Positions 1 through 9,868 of a stretch of 32,036 bases of DNA are shown here, piece by piece. The notes below the pieces were generated by a model. The model was not told where the DNA came from. It saw only the letters and a program-made list of their open reading frames with translations, and searched no databases. The stretch lies in NCBI GenBank assembly GCA_027483125.1, contig JAIXVH010000121.1, forward strand, positions 1 through 32,036, written 5' to 3'. Numbering within the stretch: the first letter of the stretch is position 1; every line of letters begins with the position of its first letter. The stretch is from Acetobacteraceae bacterium (lineage in GTDB: Bacteria; Pseudomonadota; Alphaproteobacteria; Acetobacterales; Acetobacteraceae). The position numbers were made by a program, and so were the translations under genes.

Positions 1-187
1 TCCTTCACGTCATCGTCGCCGGACTCATCGTCCTTGCCGTCGTCATCCTTCACGTCGCCGTCACCGGACTCATCATCCTTGCCGTCGTCGTCCTTTGCGT
101 CGTCGTCGGACTCATCGTCCTTGCCGTCGTCGTCCTTCACGTCGTCGTCACCGGACTCATCGTCCTTCACGTCGTCGTCCTTCGGAT
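1..187 (-). repeat. In-frame tandem repeat of about 45 bp encoding ~15-aa acidic units (VKDDDGKDDESGDDD-like)
   Basis: Recurrent ccttcacgtcgtcgtc/accggactcatcgtccttgccgtcgtc units on the + strand. Confidence 0.8.
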
Positions 188-725
188 CGGGCTGCTCCTC
201 GTCCTTGCCGTCATCCTCGGGCAGCGTCTCCGGCACAGCCTCGGCCACCAGCTTCAGGCTGCCGTCGCGCTTGCCCCCTTCCTCGCCGACCGAGGTCAGG
301 CGGGCGGAGAAGCTCATCTTCTCGATCAGTTCCAGCGTCAGCTTGGTCGTGCTGGAGGACAGGACGAAGCTCGCCTCACGCACATCATCCTTGCCAATGC
401 CAGCGCCACCGAAGGCCAGGCCGACATCGAAGGGGCCTTCCTTCACGCCCTCGGTGTTCACGCCGCCCTTGAGGTTGGAGACCTTGCCGGCCCCGGCCTC
501 GAAGCCGGTCACCCAGTCGCCCTTGGCCGAAAGGCTTGCCGCCAGGCGCTCATCGGCAATGTGGAAGAACAGGCCGCGCAGATCGGCGGTCAGGCCCTTG
601 TCGCCATCGACCTTCAGGTCGAAGCGCAGGGCGCCATCACCGGTCTCGGTGACGGTGACCAGCACGAAGGGGTTGGGCGCCGTGCTGCCGTCATGCGGGC
701 GGGTGATGCGGAAGTTGAGAGACAT
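1..725 (-). CDS. Hypothetical protein with conserved N-terminal domain and Asp/Lys/Glu-rich repetitive tail; truncated at the left window edge
   Basis: Reverse-strand translation from ATG at 725: MSLNFRITRPHDGSTAPNPFVLVTVTETGDGALRFDLKVDGDKGLTADLRGLFFHIADERLAASLSAKGDWVTGFEAGAGKVSNLKGG..., continuing open into VKDDDGKDDESGDDD repeats to base 1. Absent from the ORF track because it has no stop inside the window. Confidence 0.8.
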   Translation of the reverse strand, partial: MSLNFRITRPHDGSTAPNPFVLVTVTETGDGALRFDLKVDGDKGLTADLRGLFFHIADERLAASLSAKGDWVTGFEAGAGKVSNLKGGVNTEGVKEGPFDVGLAFGGAGIGKDDVREASFVLSSSTTKLTLELIEKMSFSARLTSVGEEGGKRDGSLKLVAEAVPETLPEDDGKDEEQPDPKDDDVKDDESGDDDVKDDDGKDDESDDDAKDDDGKDDESGDGDVKDDDGKDDESGDDDVK

Positions 726-772
726 GGTTGGCTCCAGTGGTGGATGCCAACCCTGTTGCGAGGCGCGTGCCA

Positions 773-837
773 TGCATTTTGCAAGGGATCACGCCTCAAC
801 GGACCGTGAGCGGTCCGGCGCCTTGCAAAATGCAAGG
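773..837. repeat. Nested inverted repeat: 14-bp arms TGCATTTTGCAAGG / CCTTGCAAAATGCA (773-786, 821-834) around hairpin GGACCG-TGAG-CGGTCC (801-816)
   Basis: Read directly; the right arm lies in CCTTGCA-AAA-TGCAAGG (821-837), itself a dyad. Located between the ppa stop (848) and the next gene start (725). Confidence 0.8.
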
Positions 838-847
838 CGCCTTGCGG

Positions 848-1375
848 CTACTTCTTGGCGCGGGCGATCGCGTCCAGCGTCAGCTTCTTCGCTTCCTCCA
901 CATCGCCCCAGCCGGTGATCTTGACCCACTTGCCGGGCTCGAGGTCCTTGTAGTGCTCGAAGAAGTGCCGGATCTGGTCGAGCGTGATCTTGGGCAGGTC
1001 GGTGATGGTCCTGACATTCTCATAGCGCTTGGTCAGCTTGTCGGACGGCACGGCGATGATCTTCTCATCATGCCCGCCATCATCTTCCATCTTCAGCACG
1101 CCCACCGGGCGCACATTGATCATGGCGCCAGGCTGGATCGGGCGGGTATTGGCCACCAGCACATCCAGCGGGTCGCCATCCTCGCACAGGGTATGCGGCA
1201 CGAAGCCGTAATTCCCGGGGTAGCGCATCGGCGTATAGAGGAAGCGGTCCACCACGAGCACGCCGGCATCCTTGTCCATCTCGTACTTGATGGGCTCGCC
1301 GCCGATCGCGACCTCGATGATGACGTTCAAATCCTCCGGCGGGTTCTTGCCGATGGCGATGGCGTCGATGTTCAT
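848..1375 (-). CDS. ppa: Inorganic pyrophosphatase
   Basis: [22 protein letters not shown]...[19 protein letters not shown]...[29 protein letters not shown]; family I soluble PPase. Start placed at internal Met 1375. Confidence 0.96.
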   Translation of the reverse strand: MNIDAIAIGKNPPEDLNVIIEVAIGGEPIKYEMDKDAGVLVVDRFLYTPMRYPGNYGFVPHTLCEDGDPLDVLVANTRPIQPGAMINVRPVGVLKMEDDGGHDEKIIAVPSDKLTKRYENVRTITDLPKITLDQIRHFFEHYKDLEPGKWVKITGWGDVEEAKKLTLDAIARAKK

Positions 1376-1460
1376 GCATGCTCCGTGGTGCAAGGTGGCG
1401 CGGCCTTAGCAGGTTGCGCGGGCGCTGTCAGGGCGGTCGGGTTTCTGGTAATGCAAGGCC

Positions 1461-2075
1461 ATGAATCGTCGCCACGCGCTGCTGCTGCCCATGGCCCTCG
1501 CGGCCTGCGCCGAACCACCCGCGCCTTTGCCCGCGGCACCGCCCATCGCCTATGATTTCCTGCCCCGGCTCAGGCTGGATGTCGCGCAGGTGGAGGTGGA
1601 AAACCGCGCCCCGCCCGGCGGGCCGGCCGATCTGGGCGCGCAGCTGCGCCCGAATGCGACCGAGGCCGTGCAGATCATGGGCCGCGATCGCCTGGCCGCC
1701 TTCGGCACGCAAGGCGTGGCCCGCTTCATCGTCACCCGCGCCGTGGTGCTGCGCGAGCCCACCGCCCGGCAGGGCGGAATCTTCTCCTCCGATCCTGGTG
1801 AGCGCCTGTCCTGCCATCTCGCCTGCCGGCTGGAGGTGCTGGGCGCCGATGGCGCGCCGCGCGGCTTCACCCAGGCGGAAGTCCGCCGCACCGCGCCCAG
1901 CGACAGCGCCGCCCCCGCGCGGCTGCGCGCCGCCGAGAACCTGCTGCGGCGGGCCAATTTCGAGCTCAACGCCGAATTCGAATTCCAGCTGCGCCGCGCC
2001 CTGCGCGACCTGCTGGTCGAGGGTGAACGCGCAGCCCCCCCGCCGGCCGGCGGCGTGACCCGCGAGAGCATCTGA
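1461..2075 (+). CDS. Putative lipoprotein, hypothetical
   Basis: MNRRHALLLPMALAACAEPP signal peptide with lipobox LAAC; no recognised catalytic domain. Confidence 0.75.
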   Translation: MNRRHALLLPMALAACAEPPAPLPAAPPIAYDFLPRLRLDVAQVEVENRAPPGGPADLGAQLRPNATEAVQIMGRDRLAAFGTQGVARFIVTRAVVLREPTARQGGIFSSDPGERLSCHLACRLEVLGADGAPRGFTQAEVRRTAPSDSAAPARLRAAENLLRRANFELNAEFEFQLRRALRDLLVEGERAAPPPAGGVTRESI

Positions 2076-2091
2076 CCCAGAGGAAACGCCC

Positions 2092-2478
2092 ATGCCCATC
2101 AAGACCAGCAACCCCGCCGGCGTGCACAAGCCGGGCTCGCCCTATTCGCATGCAGCCCTGGTCACCGGCAGCGGCCCGCGGCTGGTGATCTCGGGACAGA
2201 TCGGCATGGCGGCCGATGGCACCGTGCCCCCCGATGGCACGGCGCAGATCGCGGTGGCCTTGCAGAACCTCGGCACCATCCTGGCGGCGCATGACATGGC
2301 GCCTGCCAACATCGTGAAGATGACGGTGTTCCTGACCGATGTGGCGCTGATCAAATCCTGGCGCGAGCAGCGCACCGCCTTCATGGCCGGCCATGAATCG
2401 GCCAGCACCCTGCTGATCGTGGCCGGCCTCGCCGATCCGCGCTTCCTGGTCGAGGTCGAGGCCGAGGCCGCTGTCTGA
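2092..2478 (+). CDS. RidA family protein (YjgF/YER057c/UK114)
   Basis: GPRLVISGQIGMAADGTVPPDGTAQIAVALQNLGTILAAHDMAPANIVKMTVFLTD is typical of RidA. Confidence 0.92.
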   Translation: MPIKTSNPAGVHKPGSPYSHAALVTGSGPRLVISGQIGMAADGTVPPDGTAQIAVALQNLGTILAAHDMAPANIVKMTVFLTDVALIKSWREQRTAFMAGHESASTLLIVAGLADPRFLVEVEAEAAV

Positions 2479-2571
2479 CGCACGACAATTTCCGACATGA
2501 ACCACGCCGAAAGGCGTGCTAACACCCTCATGCGCCCTTGTGGGGAGGGCGCGGCGAATGGGGGTTCGCTG

Positions 2572-3108
2572 ATGACCGACATGATCGCGCGGCGCGCCTT
2601 GCCCGCGCTGTCTTTCCTGCTGGCCGTGGGGCTCGCCGGCTGCGGCGGGCCTGCGCGCGGGCCGCGCATCGCCGGCGTGCCGGAATATTCGGATGATGAT
2701 CTGCGCCTGTCCTGCGTGCCCTTCGCGCGCGCGCGCAGCGGCATCGCGCTGCGCGGCGATGCCTGGCAATGGTGGGATGCGGCCGCTGGCACCTATCAGC
2801 GCGGCCCACGCCCGGGGCCGGGGCATGTGCTGGTCTTCGGCCGCACGCGGCGGCTGCCGCAGGGCCATCTTTCCGTGGTGCGGCGGGTGATCAACCCGCG
2901 CGAGATCCGGGTGGATCATGCCAATTGGGCTTCGGCCGGCACGCATGGGCGCGGCCGGGTGTCAGAGGACCAGCCGGTGCTGGATGTCTCCAGCCGCAAT
3001 GACTGGACCGCCGTGCGCGTCTGGTTTCCGCCCAGCCAGGATTACGGGAATACCGTGTTCGCGACGCATGGCTTCATCGCGCCGCGGTTGGTGATGGCAA
3101 GCCGGTAG
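2572..3108 (+). CDS. CHAP-domain lipoprotein (putative cell-wall amidase/peptidase)
   Basis: Start at internal Met 2572 (MTDMIARRALPALSFLLAVGLAGCGG, lipobox LAGC); SCVPFARARSGI...GDAWQWWDAA...GHVLVFG...GHLSVVRRV...IRVDHANW matches the CHAP Cys/His pattern. Confidence 0.8.
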   Translation: MTDMIARRALPALSFLLAVGLAGCGGPARGPRIAGVPEYSDDDLRLSCVPFARARSGIALRGDAWQWWDAAAGTYQRGPRPGPGHVLVFGRTRRLPQGHLSVVRRVINPREIRVDHANWASAGTHGRGRVSEDQPVLDVSSRNDWTAVRVWFPPSQDYGNTVFATHGFIAPRLVMASR

Positions 3109-3139
3109 TGTTCGATGCGGGCACGGTCCCGCGGAAACG

Positions 3140-3718
3140 CTACCAAGCGGTGCCCGCGGTTGCCGCCAGCAGGCTGTCCACCCGCTCCCACAGCATGGCC
3201 TGCTGCGTCACGTCCTGCCCACCCACGCGGATGCGCTCATGCGCCACCGCCCGCGCGCCGAGGCGTTCGTAGAACCAGCGCGAAGGGTTGTCCGCCAGCA
3301 CCCAGACCAGCACGGAATCGCAATGCATCGCGCGCAGATAGGCGGCCTGGGCGCGCAGCAGGCGCCGCCCCAAGCCCTGGTCGCGCCAGTCATCGCCGAC
3401 ATACAGCGTCTCGATCTCGCCATCGGCGATCTGCGGGCGGCGGCAGCGGCCACCGGTGGCGAAGCCCACGACCAGCCCGTGCGGCGGCATGCGCGCGCCG
3501 GGCGGTGCGTCCTCTGCGCCGACCACCGCCACGAAGGCCGCATGCCCCTGCCCGCGCGCCGAGATCCCGCGTTCATAGGACGCAGCCTCCCGCACCGCGG
3601 ACATGCCCAGCAGATACTGGTCCGGCAGGATGCCCGCATAGGAACTGCGCCAGGCCGCCACATGCACCAGCCCCATGCCCGGCGCATCCTGCGGCAGGGC
3701 ACGGCGCACGCGGATCAT
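3140..3718 (-). CDS. GNAT family N-acetyltransferase
   Basis: MIRVRRALPQDAPGMGLVHVAAWRSSYAGILPDQYL...IETLYVGDDWRDQGLGRRLLRAQAAYLRAM: GNAT acetyl-CoA binding motif. Start overlaps the upstream stop (3715). Confidence 0.9.
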   Translation of the reverse strand: MIRVRRALPQDAPGMGLVHVAAWRSSYAGILPDQYLLGMSAVREAASYERGISARGQGHAAFVAVVGAEDAPPGARMPPHGLVVGFATGGRCRRPQIADGEIETLYVGDDWRDQGLGRRLLRAQAAYLRAMHCDSVLVWVLADNPSRWFYERLGARAVAHERIRVGGQDVTQQAMLWERVDSLLAATAGTAW

Positions 3719-5010
3719 GCGCGCCTCAACACCGCTGCGAAAAAGCCATCGGTGCCATGGCGCGCGGGCGTCATCAGCAGGTTCGGGCCGTCGCCAGGGG
3801 GCGCGCCGGGCAGGCCCGCAGCCTCCCAGGCGGCGGCCAGCGGCACCGTCTCGAAACCCGGATGTTCGGCTGCGAATCGCGCCACCTGATCCTCATCCTC
3901 TTCGGGAAGCAATGAGCAGGTAGCGTAGACCAGAAGGCCGCCAGGTCTCGTTAAATCGGCGGCAATGGCCAGAATGTCATGTTGCTTGGCGCGCAATTCC
4001 TCGAGATCGGTGGCCGTGGTGCGCGCCCGCGCATCGGGGTTGCGCCGCCAGGTGCCGCTGCCGGTGCAGGGCGCATCCACCAGCACACGGTCGAAACTGC
4101 CGGCACGGCGCTTGGCCCAGCGGTCTCCCGGGAGCAGCAGATGCGTCTCGGCATTGTCCACGCCGGCGCGCACCAGGCGCTTGGCCGCACCGGCCAGGCG
4201 CGGCGCCGAGACATCACAGGCCAGCAGCTTGCCCTTGTTCTGCATGGTCATGGCCATGGCCAGCGTCTTGCCCGCAGCACCCGCGCAAAGGTCGGCCACG
4301 CGCATGCCCGGCCGCGCGCCGACCAGGGCCGCAATCAACTGGCTGCCTTCGTCCTGCACCTCGATCAGCCCGGTGGTGTAGGCGCGTGTGGCCATGATGG
4401 GCTCGCGCTTCGGCAGGCGCATGCCCCAGGGGGAATAGCGCGTGGGCTCGGCGATGATGCCCTCCCCCGCCAGCGCGGCGAGCGCCGATTCACGGCTGCC
4501 GCGCAGCAGGTTCACGCGCAAATCGAGCGGCGCTTCGGATTGCATCGCGCCGGCTTCCTCGGCCAGCCTCTCGCCGAAGCGCGCGGCCATGCCGGGGAAG
4601 GCCCAGTCGGGCAGGTTCAGGCGCACCGATTCGGGCATCGCCGGGTCGATCAGCGCGGCGCCGGCGAGTTGCGCGGCGGCCGCGGTCTCGGCCGCATCCA
4701 GCGGGTTCGGGCCATATCCGCCGGAGGCGAAGAGCGCCACCGGGTCGCGGTTCTGCACCAAGGCCACGAAGGCCAGCAGCAGCGCGCGCGGGCTGGCCGG
4801 CAGGCCCACGCGCTGCACCCACCAGGCCAGCCGCGCCTGCTCGCGCACCACGCCCCAGGCCAGTGCCGAGACCGCGCGCCGGTCGGTGCCGCCGATATAG
4901 CGCCGCGCGCGGAAATACTCATGCGCGATGGCATCCGCCGGACGGCGCGGCTGTGCTGCGAGTGCGCCCAGCAATTCAATAGCGGCGGCCGCCCTGCCCT
5001 CTGGCGTCAT
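3715..5010 (-). CDS. RsmB/NOP family class I SAM-dependent RNA methyltransferase
   Basis: N-terminal NusB/RsmB-like region; EVQDEGSQLIAALVGARPGMRVADLCAGAAGKTLAMA, DRVLVDAPCTGSGTWRRNPDARA, LLVYATCSLLPEEDEDQVARF. Confidence 0.93.
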   Translation of the reverse strand: MTPEGRAAAAIELLGALAAQPRRPADAIAHEYFRARRYIGGTDRRAVSALAWGVVREQARLAWWVQRVGLPASPRALLLAFVALVQNRDPVALFASGGYGPNPLDAAETAAAAQLAGAALIDPAMPESVRLNLPDWAFPGMAARFGERLAEEAGAMQSEAPLDLRVNLLRGSRESALAALAGEGIIAEPTRYSPWGMRLPKREPIMATRAYTTGLIEVQDEGSQLIAALVGARPGMRVADLCAGAAGKTLAMAMTMQNKGKLLACDVSAPRLAGAAKRLVRAGVDNAETHLLLPGDRWAKRRAGSFDRVLVDAPCTGSGTWRRNPDARARTTATDLEELRAKQHDILAIAADLTRPGGLLVYATCSLLPEEDEDQVARFAAEHPGFETVPLAAAWEAAGLPGAPPGDGPNLLMTPARHGTDGFFAAVLRRA

Positions 5011-5705
5011 GCGCCGGCCAGTTCGGGTATGCGCGACAGGTCGGGCAATTCGTCGAGCAGCATGGCGGCGAGGCCATACTCATCGGGGGCGCCATCACGA
5101 TTGATGCGCAAGGTCTGGAAACCATGATGCACGGCCGCCTGGGCATCCCATGGGTTGGAGGAGACATAGAGCATCTCCGACGCCGCGGCGCCGAATTGCC
5201 GGCAGGCCAGCGCATAGACGCGCGGATCGGGCTTGAAGACGCCCACTTCCTCGACGCTGATCACCGCGTCCAGCAGCAGGCCGATGCCCGCCGCCTCGAT
5301 CGCGGTGTCGAGCATCCAGGGCGAGCCATTGGACAGGATCGCCGCCGGGATGCCCGCATGGCGCAGCGCGCGCAGCACGGCCGGCACTTCCGGATAGGCA
5401 TCCAGCCGCAGATAGGCATCCAGCAGCAGGTCGCGCAGCAGCGCGTTGCGCACACCGTGGCGGGCCAGCACCAGGTCCAGCGCGGCGCGCGTGCAAAGCC
5501 AGAAATCCTCGTGATGCGTGGGGCCGGTCAGGCTGCGCACCCAGGAATATTCGAGCTGCTTGGCGCGCCAGTCAGCGCTGATGCGCGGCCATTGCGGGCC
5601 GAGATCGGCGGCATGCGCGGCCATGGCGCTGTTGACGTCCAGCAGCGTGCCATAGGCGTCGAAGATGACGGCCTGGACAGGTATGTTGCCGTGCGACCGA
5701 TTCAC
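5007..5705 (-). CDS. Haloacid dehalogenase type II (HAD superfamily)
   Basis: GTG start at 5705 gives VNRSHGNIPVQAVIFDAYGTLLDVNSAMAAHA...AILSNGSPWML...VGVFKPDPRVYAL...MLYVSSNPWDAQAA, matching (S)-2-haloacid dehalogenases. The longer ORF to 5879 is probably over-extended. Confidence 0.88.
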   Translation of the reverse strand: MNRSHGNIPVQAVIFDAYGTLLDVNSAMAAHAADLGPQWPRISADWRAKQLEYSWVRSLTGPTHHEDFWLCTRAALDLVLARHGVRNALLRDLLLDAYLRLDAYPEVPAVLRALRHAGIPAAILSNGSPWMLDTAIEAAGIGLLLDAVISVEEVGVFKPDPRVYALACRQFGAAASEMLYVSSNPWDAQAAVHHGFQTLRINRDGAPDEYGLAAMLLDELPDLSRIPELAGA

Positions 5706-5751
5706 GCTTCGCTCCTCGCTGCGCTGCGGGGCTTCGCGACCGGGCGCATGC

Positions 5752-7329
<1,578 letters not shown>

Positions 7330-7998
7330 TCAGGCGCGAAAGCCGGTCGCCACCACGTAGAGTTCGGCCGAATCCTTGCGGCTGGCCTCGGGCTTGGCGT
7401 GGCGCACGGCGCGGAAATGCCGGCGCAGCCGGGCCATCATCTCAGCCTCAGAGCCGCCTTGCAGCACCTTGGCCGCGAAGCCGCCGCCAGGGGCCAGCAC
7501 CTTCAGCGCGAAATCCAGCGCCAGTTCGGCCAGCGCCATGATGCGCAGATGGTCGGTGGGGCGATGGCCGGTGGTGTTCGGCGCCATGTCCGACAGCACC
7601 AGCTCCGCCTGGCCCGACAGCGCTTCCAGCACCGCGGCCTCGGCCGCTTCGTCCTGGAAATCGCCTTGCAGGATGGTCGCACCCGCCACCGCATCCATCG
7701 GCAGCAGGTCAATGGCGACCACCCGGCCGCGATCACCCGCGCGCGCCATCGCCACCTGCGTCCAGCCACCAGGTGCGGCGCCCAGATCGACCACCCGCGC
7801 GCCGGGTTTGATCAGCTTATGGCGGTCATCCATCTGGATCAGCTTGTAGGCCGCGCGCGAGCGCCAGCCATCGGCGCGGGCGGCCGCCACATAGGGGTCA
7901 TTCAGCTGGCGCTGCAGCCAGCGCTGGCTGGCGGTGCTGCGGCCATCGGCGGTGCGCAGCGAGACATGCAGGCCGCGGGCTGTGGGGGGCTTGGTCAT
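7330..7998 (-). CDS. rlmE: 23S rRNA (uridine2552-2'-O)-methyltransferase, RlmE/FtsJ family
   Basis: RWLQRQLNDPYVAAARADGWRSRAAYKLIQMDDRHKLIKPGARVVDLGAAPGGWTQVA...LSDMAPNTTGHRPTDHLR...KVLQGG. Confidence 0.95.
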   Translation of the reverse strand: MTKPPTARGLHVSLRTADGRSTASQRWLQRQLNDPYVAAARADGWRSRAAYKLIQMDDRHKLIKPGARVVDLGAAPGGWTQVAMARAGDRGRVVAIDLLPMDAVAGATILQGDFQDEAAEAAVLEALSGQAELVLSDMAPNTTGHRPTDHLRIMALAELALDFALKVLAPGGGFAAKVLQGGSEAEMMARLRRHFRAVRHAKPEASRKDSAELYVVATGFRA

Positions 7999-8034
7999 GG
8001 TGTGCCCCCCTCATGGCCGCTGGCGCGCATCATG

Positions 8035-8712
8035 TCACGTCCCGCGCGCGGGCAGCAGCCGGCCGATGAACAGCACCGGCCCGGTGGGGCGCCCAATGGG
8101 CGAGCCGCCAGGGGGTTCCAGCGTGATCTCGATCAGCATGCCAGGCTCCGGCCGGATCGCGGTGTTGCGCACGGAAATCCGCCCATCCGCCGGGATCAGA
8201 CCTAGGCTGGTCGGCGCCGTGGCACCCTGCGGCAGCGCCCACAATTCGCGCACGCGCCCTTCGGGCACTGCCTGCGCGCCCAGCGCCGCGAGCCTGATTT
8301 CGCCATCGCGCGCATTGGCCTCCACCAGGAAGGCGGGCGCGTCGGTGCTGGTCAGCAGCACGGTCATCAGCGGCGCGGGCTCGCGGGTGATGATCACCAC
8401 GGCCAGCACCGCCGCGGCGGCGGTGGCGCCCAAGGCCCAGACCCGGGTGAACCAATGCGGCCGCGCCGGGCGCTGGGTGCGAATGGCGCGGACGGGCGCC
8501 AGACTCGCCTCGATGCGGCGCCAGAGATCGGGCGGCGGCGCCTCGGGCGTGGCCAGCGCGGTCAGCGGTGCCAGGCGCGCCTCCCAGGCGGTGATGGCGG
8601 CAGCCAAAGCGGCGTCCTCGCGCATCGCGGCCTCCACGCGGCGGGCCTCGGCTGCGGTCAGCGTGCCCAGCACATATTCGGCGGCCAATTCCTCGCGTTC
8701 GTCGGGCGTCAT
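8035..8712 (-). CDS. Anti-sigma factor, RskA-like
   Basis: MTPDEREELAAEYVLGTLTAAEARRVEAAMRED...one TM (ALGATAAAAVLAVVIITR) then an RskA-type C-terminal domain. ATGA overlap with the sigma gene stop supports start 8712 (alternative 8721). Confidence 0.88.
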   Translation of the reverse strand: MTPDEREELAAEYVLGTLTAAEARRVEAAMREDAALAAAITAWEARLAPLTALATPEAPPPDLWRRIEASLAPVRAIRTQRPARPHWFTRVWALGATAAAAVLAVVIITREPAPLMTVLLTSTDAPAFLVEANARDGEIRLAALGAQAVPEGRVRELWALPQGATAPTSLGLIPADGRISVRNTAIRPEPGMLIEITLEPPGGSPIGRPTGPVLFIGRLLPARGT

Positions 8713-9245
8713 GCCAGGCACTCCCGCAAGGCCAGCAGCCCGCGCCTGATCCAGGCCTTCACCGTGCCCAGCGGCAGTTCGAGGCGAGCTGCGATCTGCG
8801 GGTGCGACAGGCCATGGACGAAGGCCAGCACGATGCCCTGGCGGTTCTTTTCGGGCAGGGTTTCCAGGCAGCGTTTCAGTGCGGCGCCCTGCTCGCTCGC
8901 CTCCAGCGCCGCCAGCGCTTCCGGCTCCACCGGCACATCGCCCAGGCCCGGATCGTCAGAGGGCAATTCGCGCCCCTGCGCGCGGATGATGTCGAGCGCC
9001 GCATGGCGCACGATGGCGGCGAGCCAGGCCTCGGCCGCGCCGCGTTCGGGGTCGAACTGGCCGGCGCGCCGCTGCACCGAGAGGAACGCATTGTGCAGCG
9101 CATCCGCCGCCCGGTCGCGGTCGCGCAGGATGGCATTGGCCACGCCGAACAGCCGCACCGATTGCCGCTCATAGACGCGCTTCAGCGCATCGCGCTCGCC
9201 GCGCGCGACCGACTGGATCAACGCGGCCAGCGGCGCATCGCTCAT
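8709..9245 (-). CDS. RNA polymerase sigma factor, ECF subfamily
   Basis: Region 2 (LFGVANAILRDRDRAADALHNAFLSVQRRAGQFD) and region 4 (TLPEKNRQGIVLAFVHGLSHPQIAARLELPLGTVKAWIRRGLLALRECL). Confidence 0.95.
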   Translation of the reverse strand: MSDAPLAALIQSVARGERDALKRVYERQSVRLFGVANAILRDRDRAADALHNAFLSVQRRAGQFDPERGAAEAWLAAIVRHAALDIIRAQGRELPSDDPGLGDVPVEPEALAALEASEQGAALKRCLETLPEKNRQGIVLAFVHGLSHPQIAARLELPLGTVKAWIRRGLLALRECLA

Positions 9246-9853
9246 TGGAACAGGCGCTGCATACGCCCCAGCAGGTCACGCAGCTCACTGCCCTCCTGCG
9301 CCTGGGCGGGTTGCGGGGGGACCAGCGCACGGTAGCGCGCCATCGCCTCTCGCGTGCGTTCCAGGCGCAGCTCCGTGGGCTCGGCATTGGAACCGCCGCC
9401 ACTGCCCAGGCCCGTCAGCCGGATCAGCGCGACATCGGCGGCCGCGAGGTCGCGCTCGGCGCGCTCGGCCTCCTGCGGGTGGGGGAAGCAGGCCAGCGTC
9501 CGGCCTTCCAGGCCGCAGGCCATCTCCATCATGGCCGCACGGCCCAGCCTGATCTGCACCCGGCCCGACAGCGCCATCAGCCCGCGTGAGGCACCATCAA
9601 TGCCAAGGTCCCGCGCCGTGACGACCGGCACCAGCCGCCCGCCGCGGTCCTGGATTTCCAGCGCCATGCCAGGCCCGCCACCGGCCGGGCGCTCCACCCA
9701 TTCCTTCAGCCGCAGCCGGCAGGCGGTGCGGTCGGTCATGCGGTCGGTGACGCAGCCGAGCGACCAGGCGCCGAAATCCTCGGCGATGGGCACCTGGGCC
9801 GCGGCCGGCATGGCGAGTGTGGCGATCATGGCTGTGATGGCGATGGCGCGCAT
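9242..9853 (-). CDS. Secreted protein, invasion-associated locus B (IalB)-like
   Basis: Signal peptide MRAIAITAMIATLAMPAAAQ; FGAWSLGCVTDRMTDRTACRL is IalB-like. Strong AGGAGG upstream; stop overlaps the sigma-factor start. Confidence 0.6.
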   Translation of the reverse strand: MRAIAITAMIATLAMPAAAQVPIAEDFGAWSLGCVTDRMTDRTACRLRLKEWVERPAGGGPGMALEIQDRGGRLVPVVTARDLGIDGASRGLMALSGRVQIRLGRAAMMEMACGLEGRTLACFPHPQEAERAERDLAAADVALIRLTGLGSGGGSNAEPTELRLERTREAMARYRALVPPQPAQAQEGSELRDLLGRMQRLFQ

Positions 9854-9868
9854 GGCATCCTCCTATTC

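Noticed and set aside
34-918. 294-aa Ser/Pro-rich plus-strand ORF (repetitive adhesin-like)
   Set aside because: It is the antisense of the acidic repeat protein; the minus-strand reading has a credible domain and acidic repeats.
3117-3132. Hairpin GCGGG-CACGGT-CCCGC between CHAP and GNAT genes
   Set aside because: Only a 5-bp stem with no U-tract; too weak to call as a terminator with confidence.
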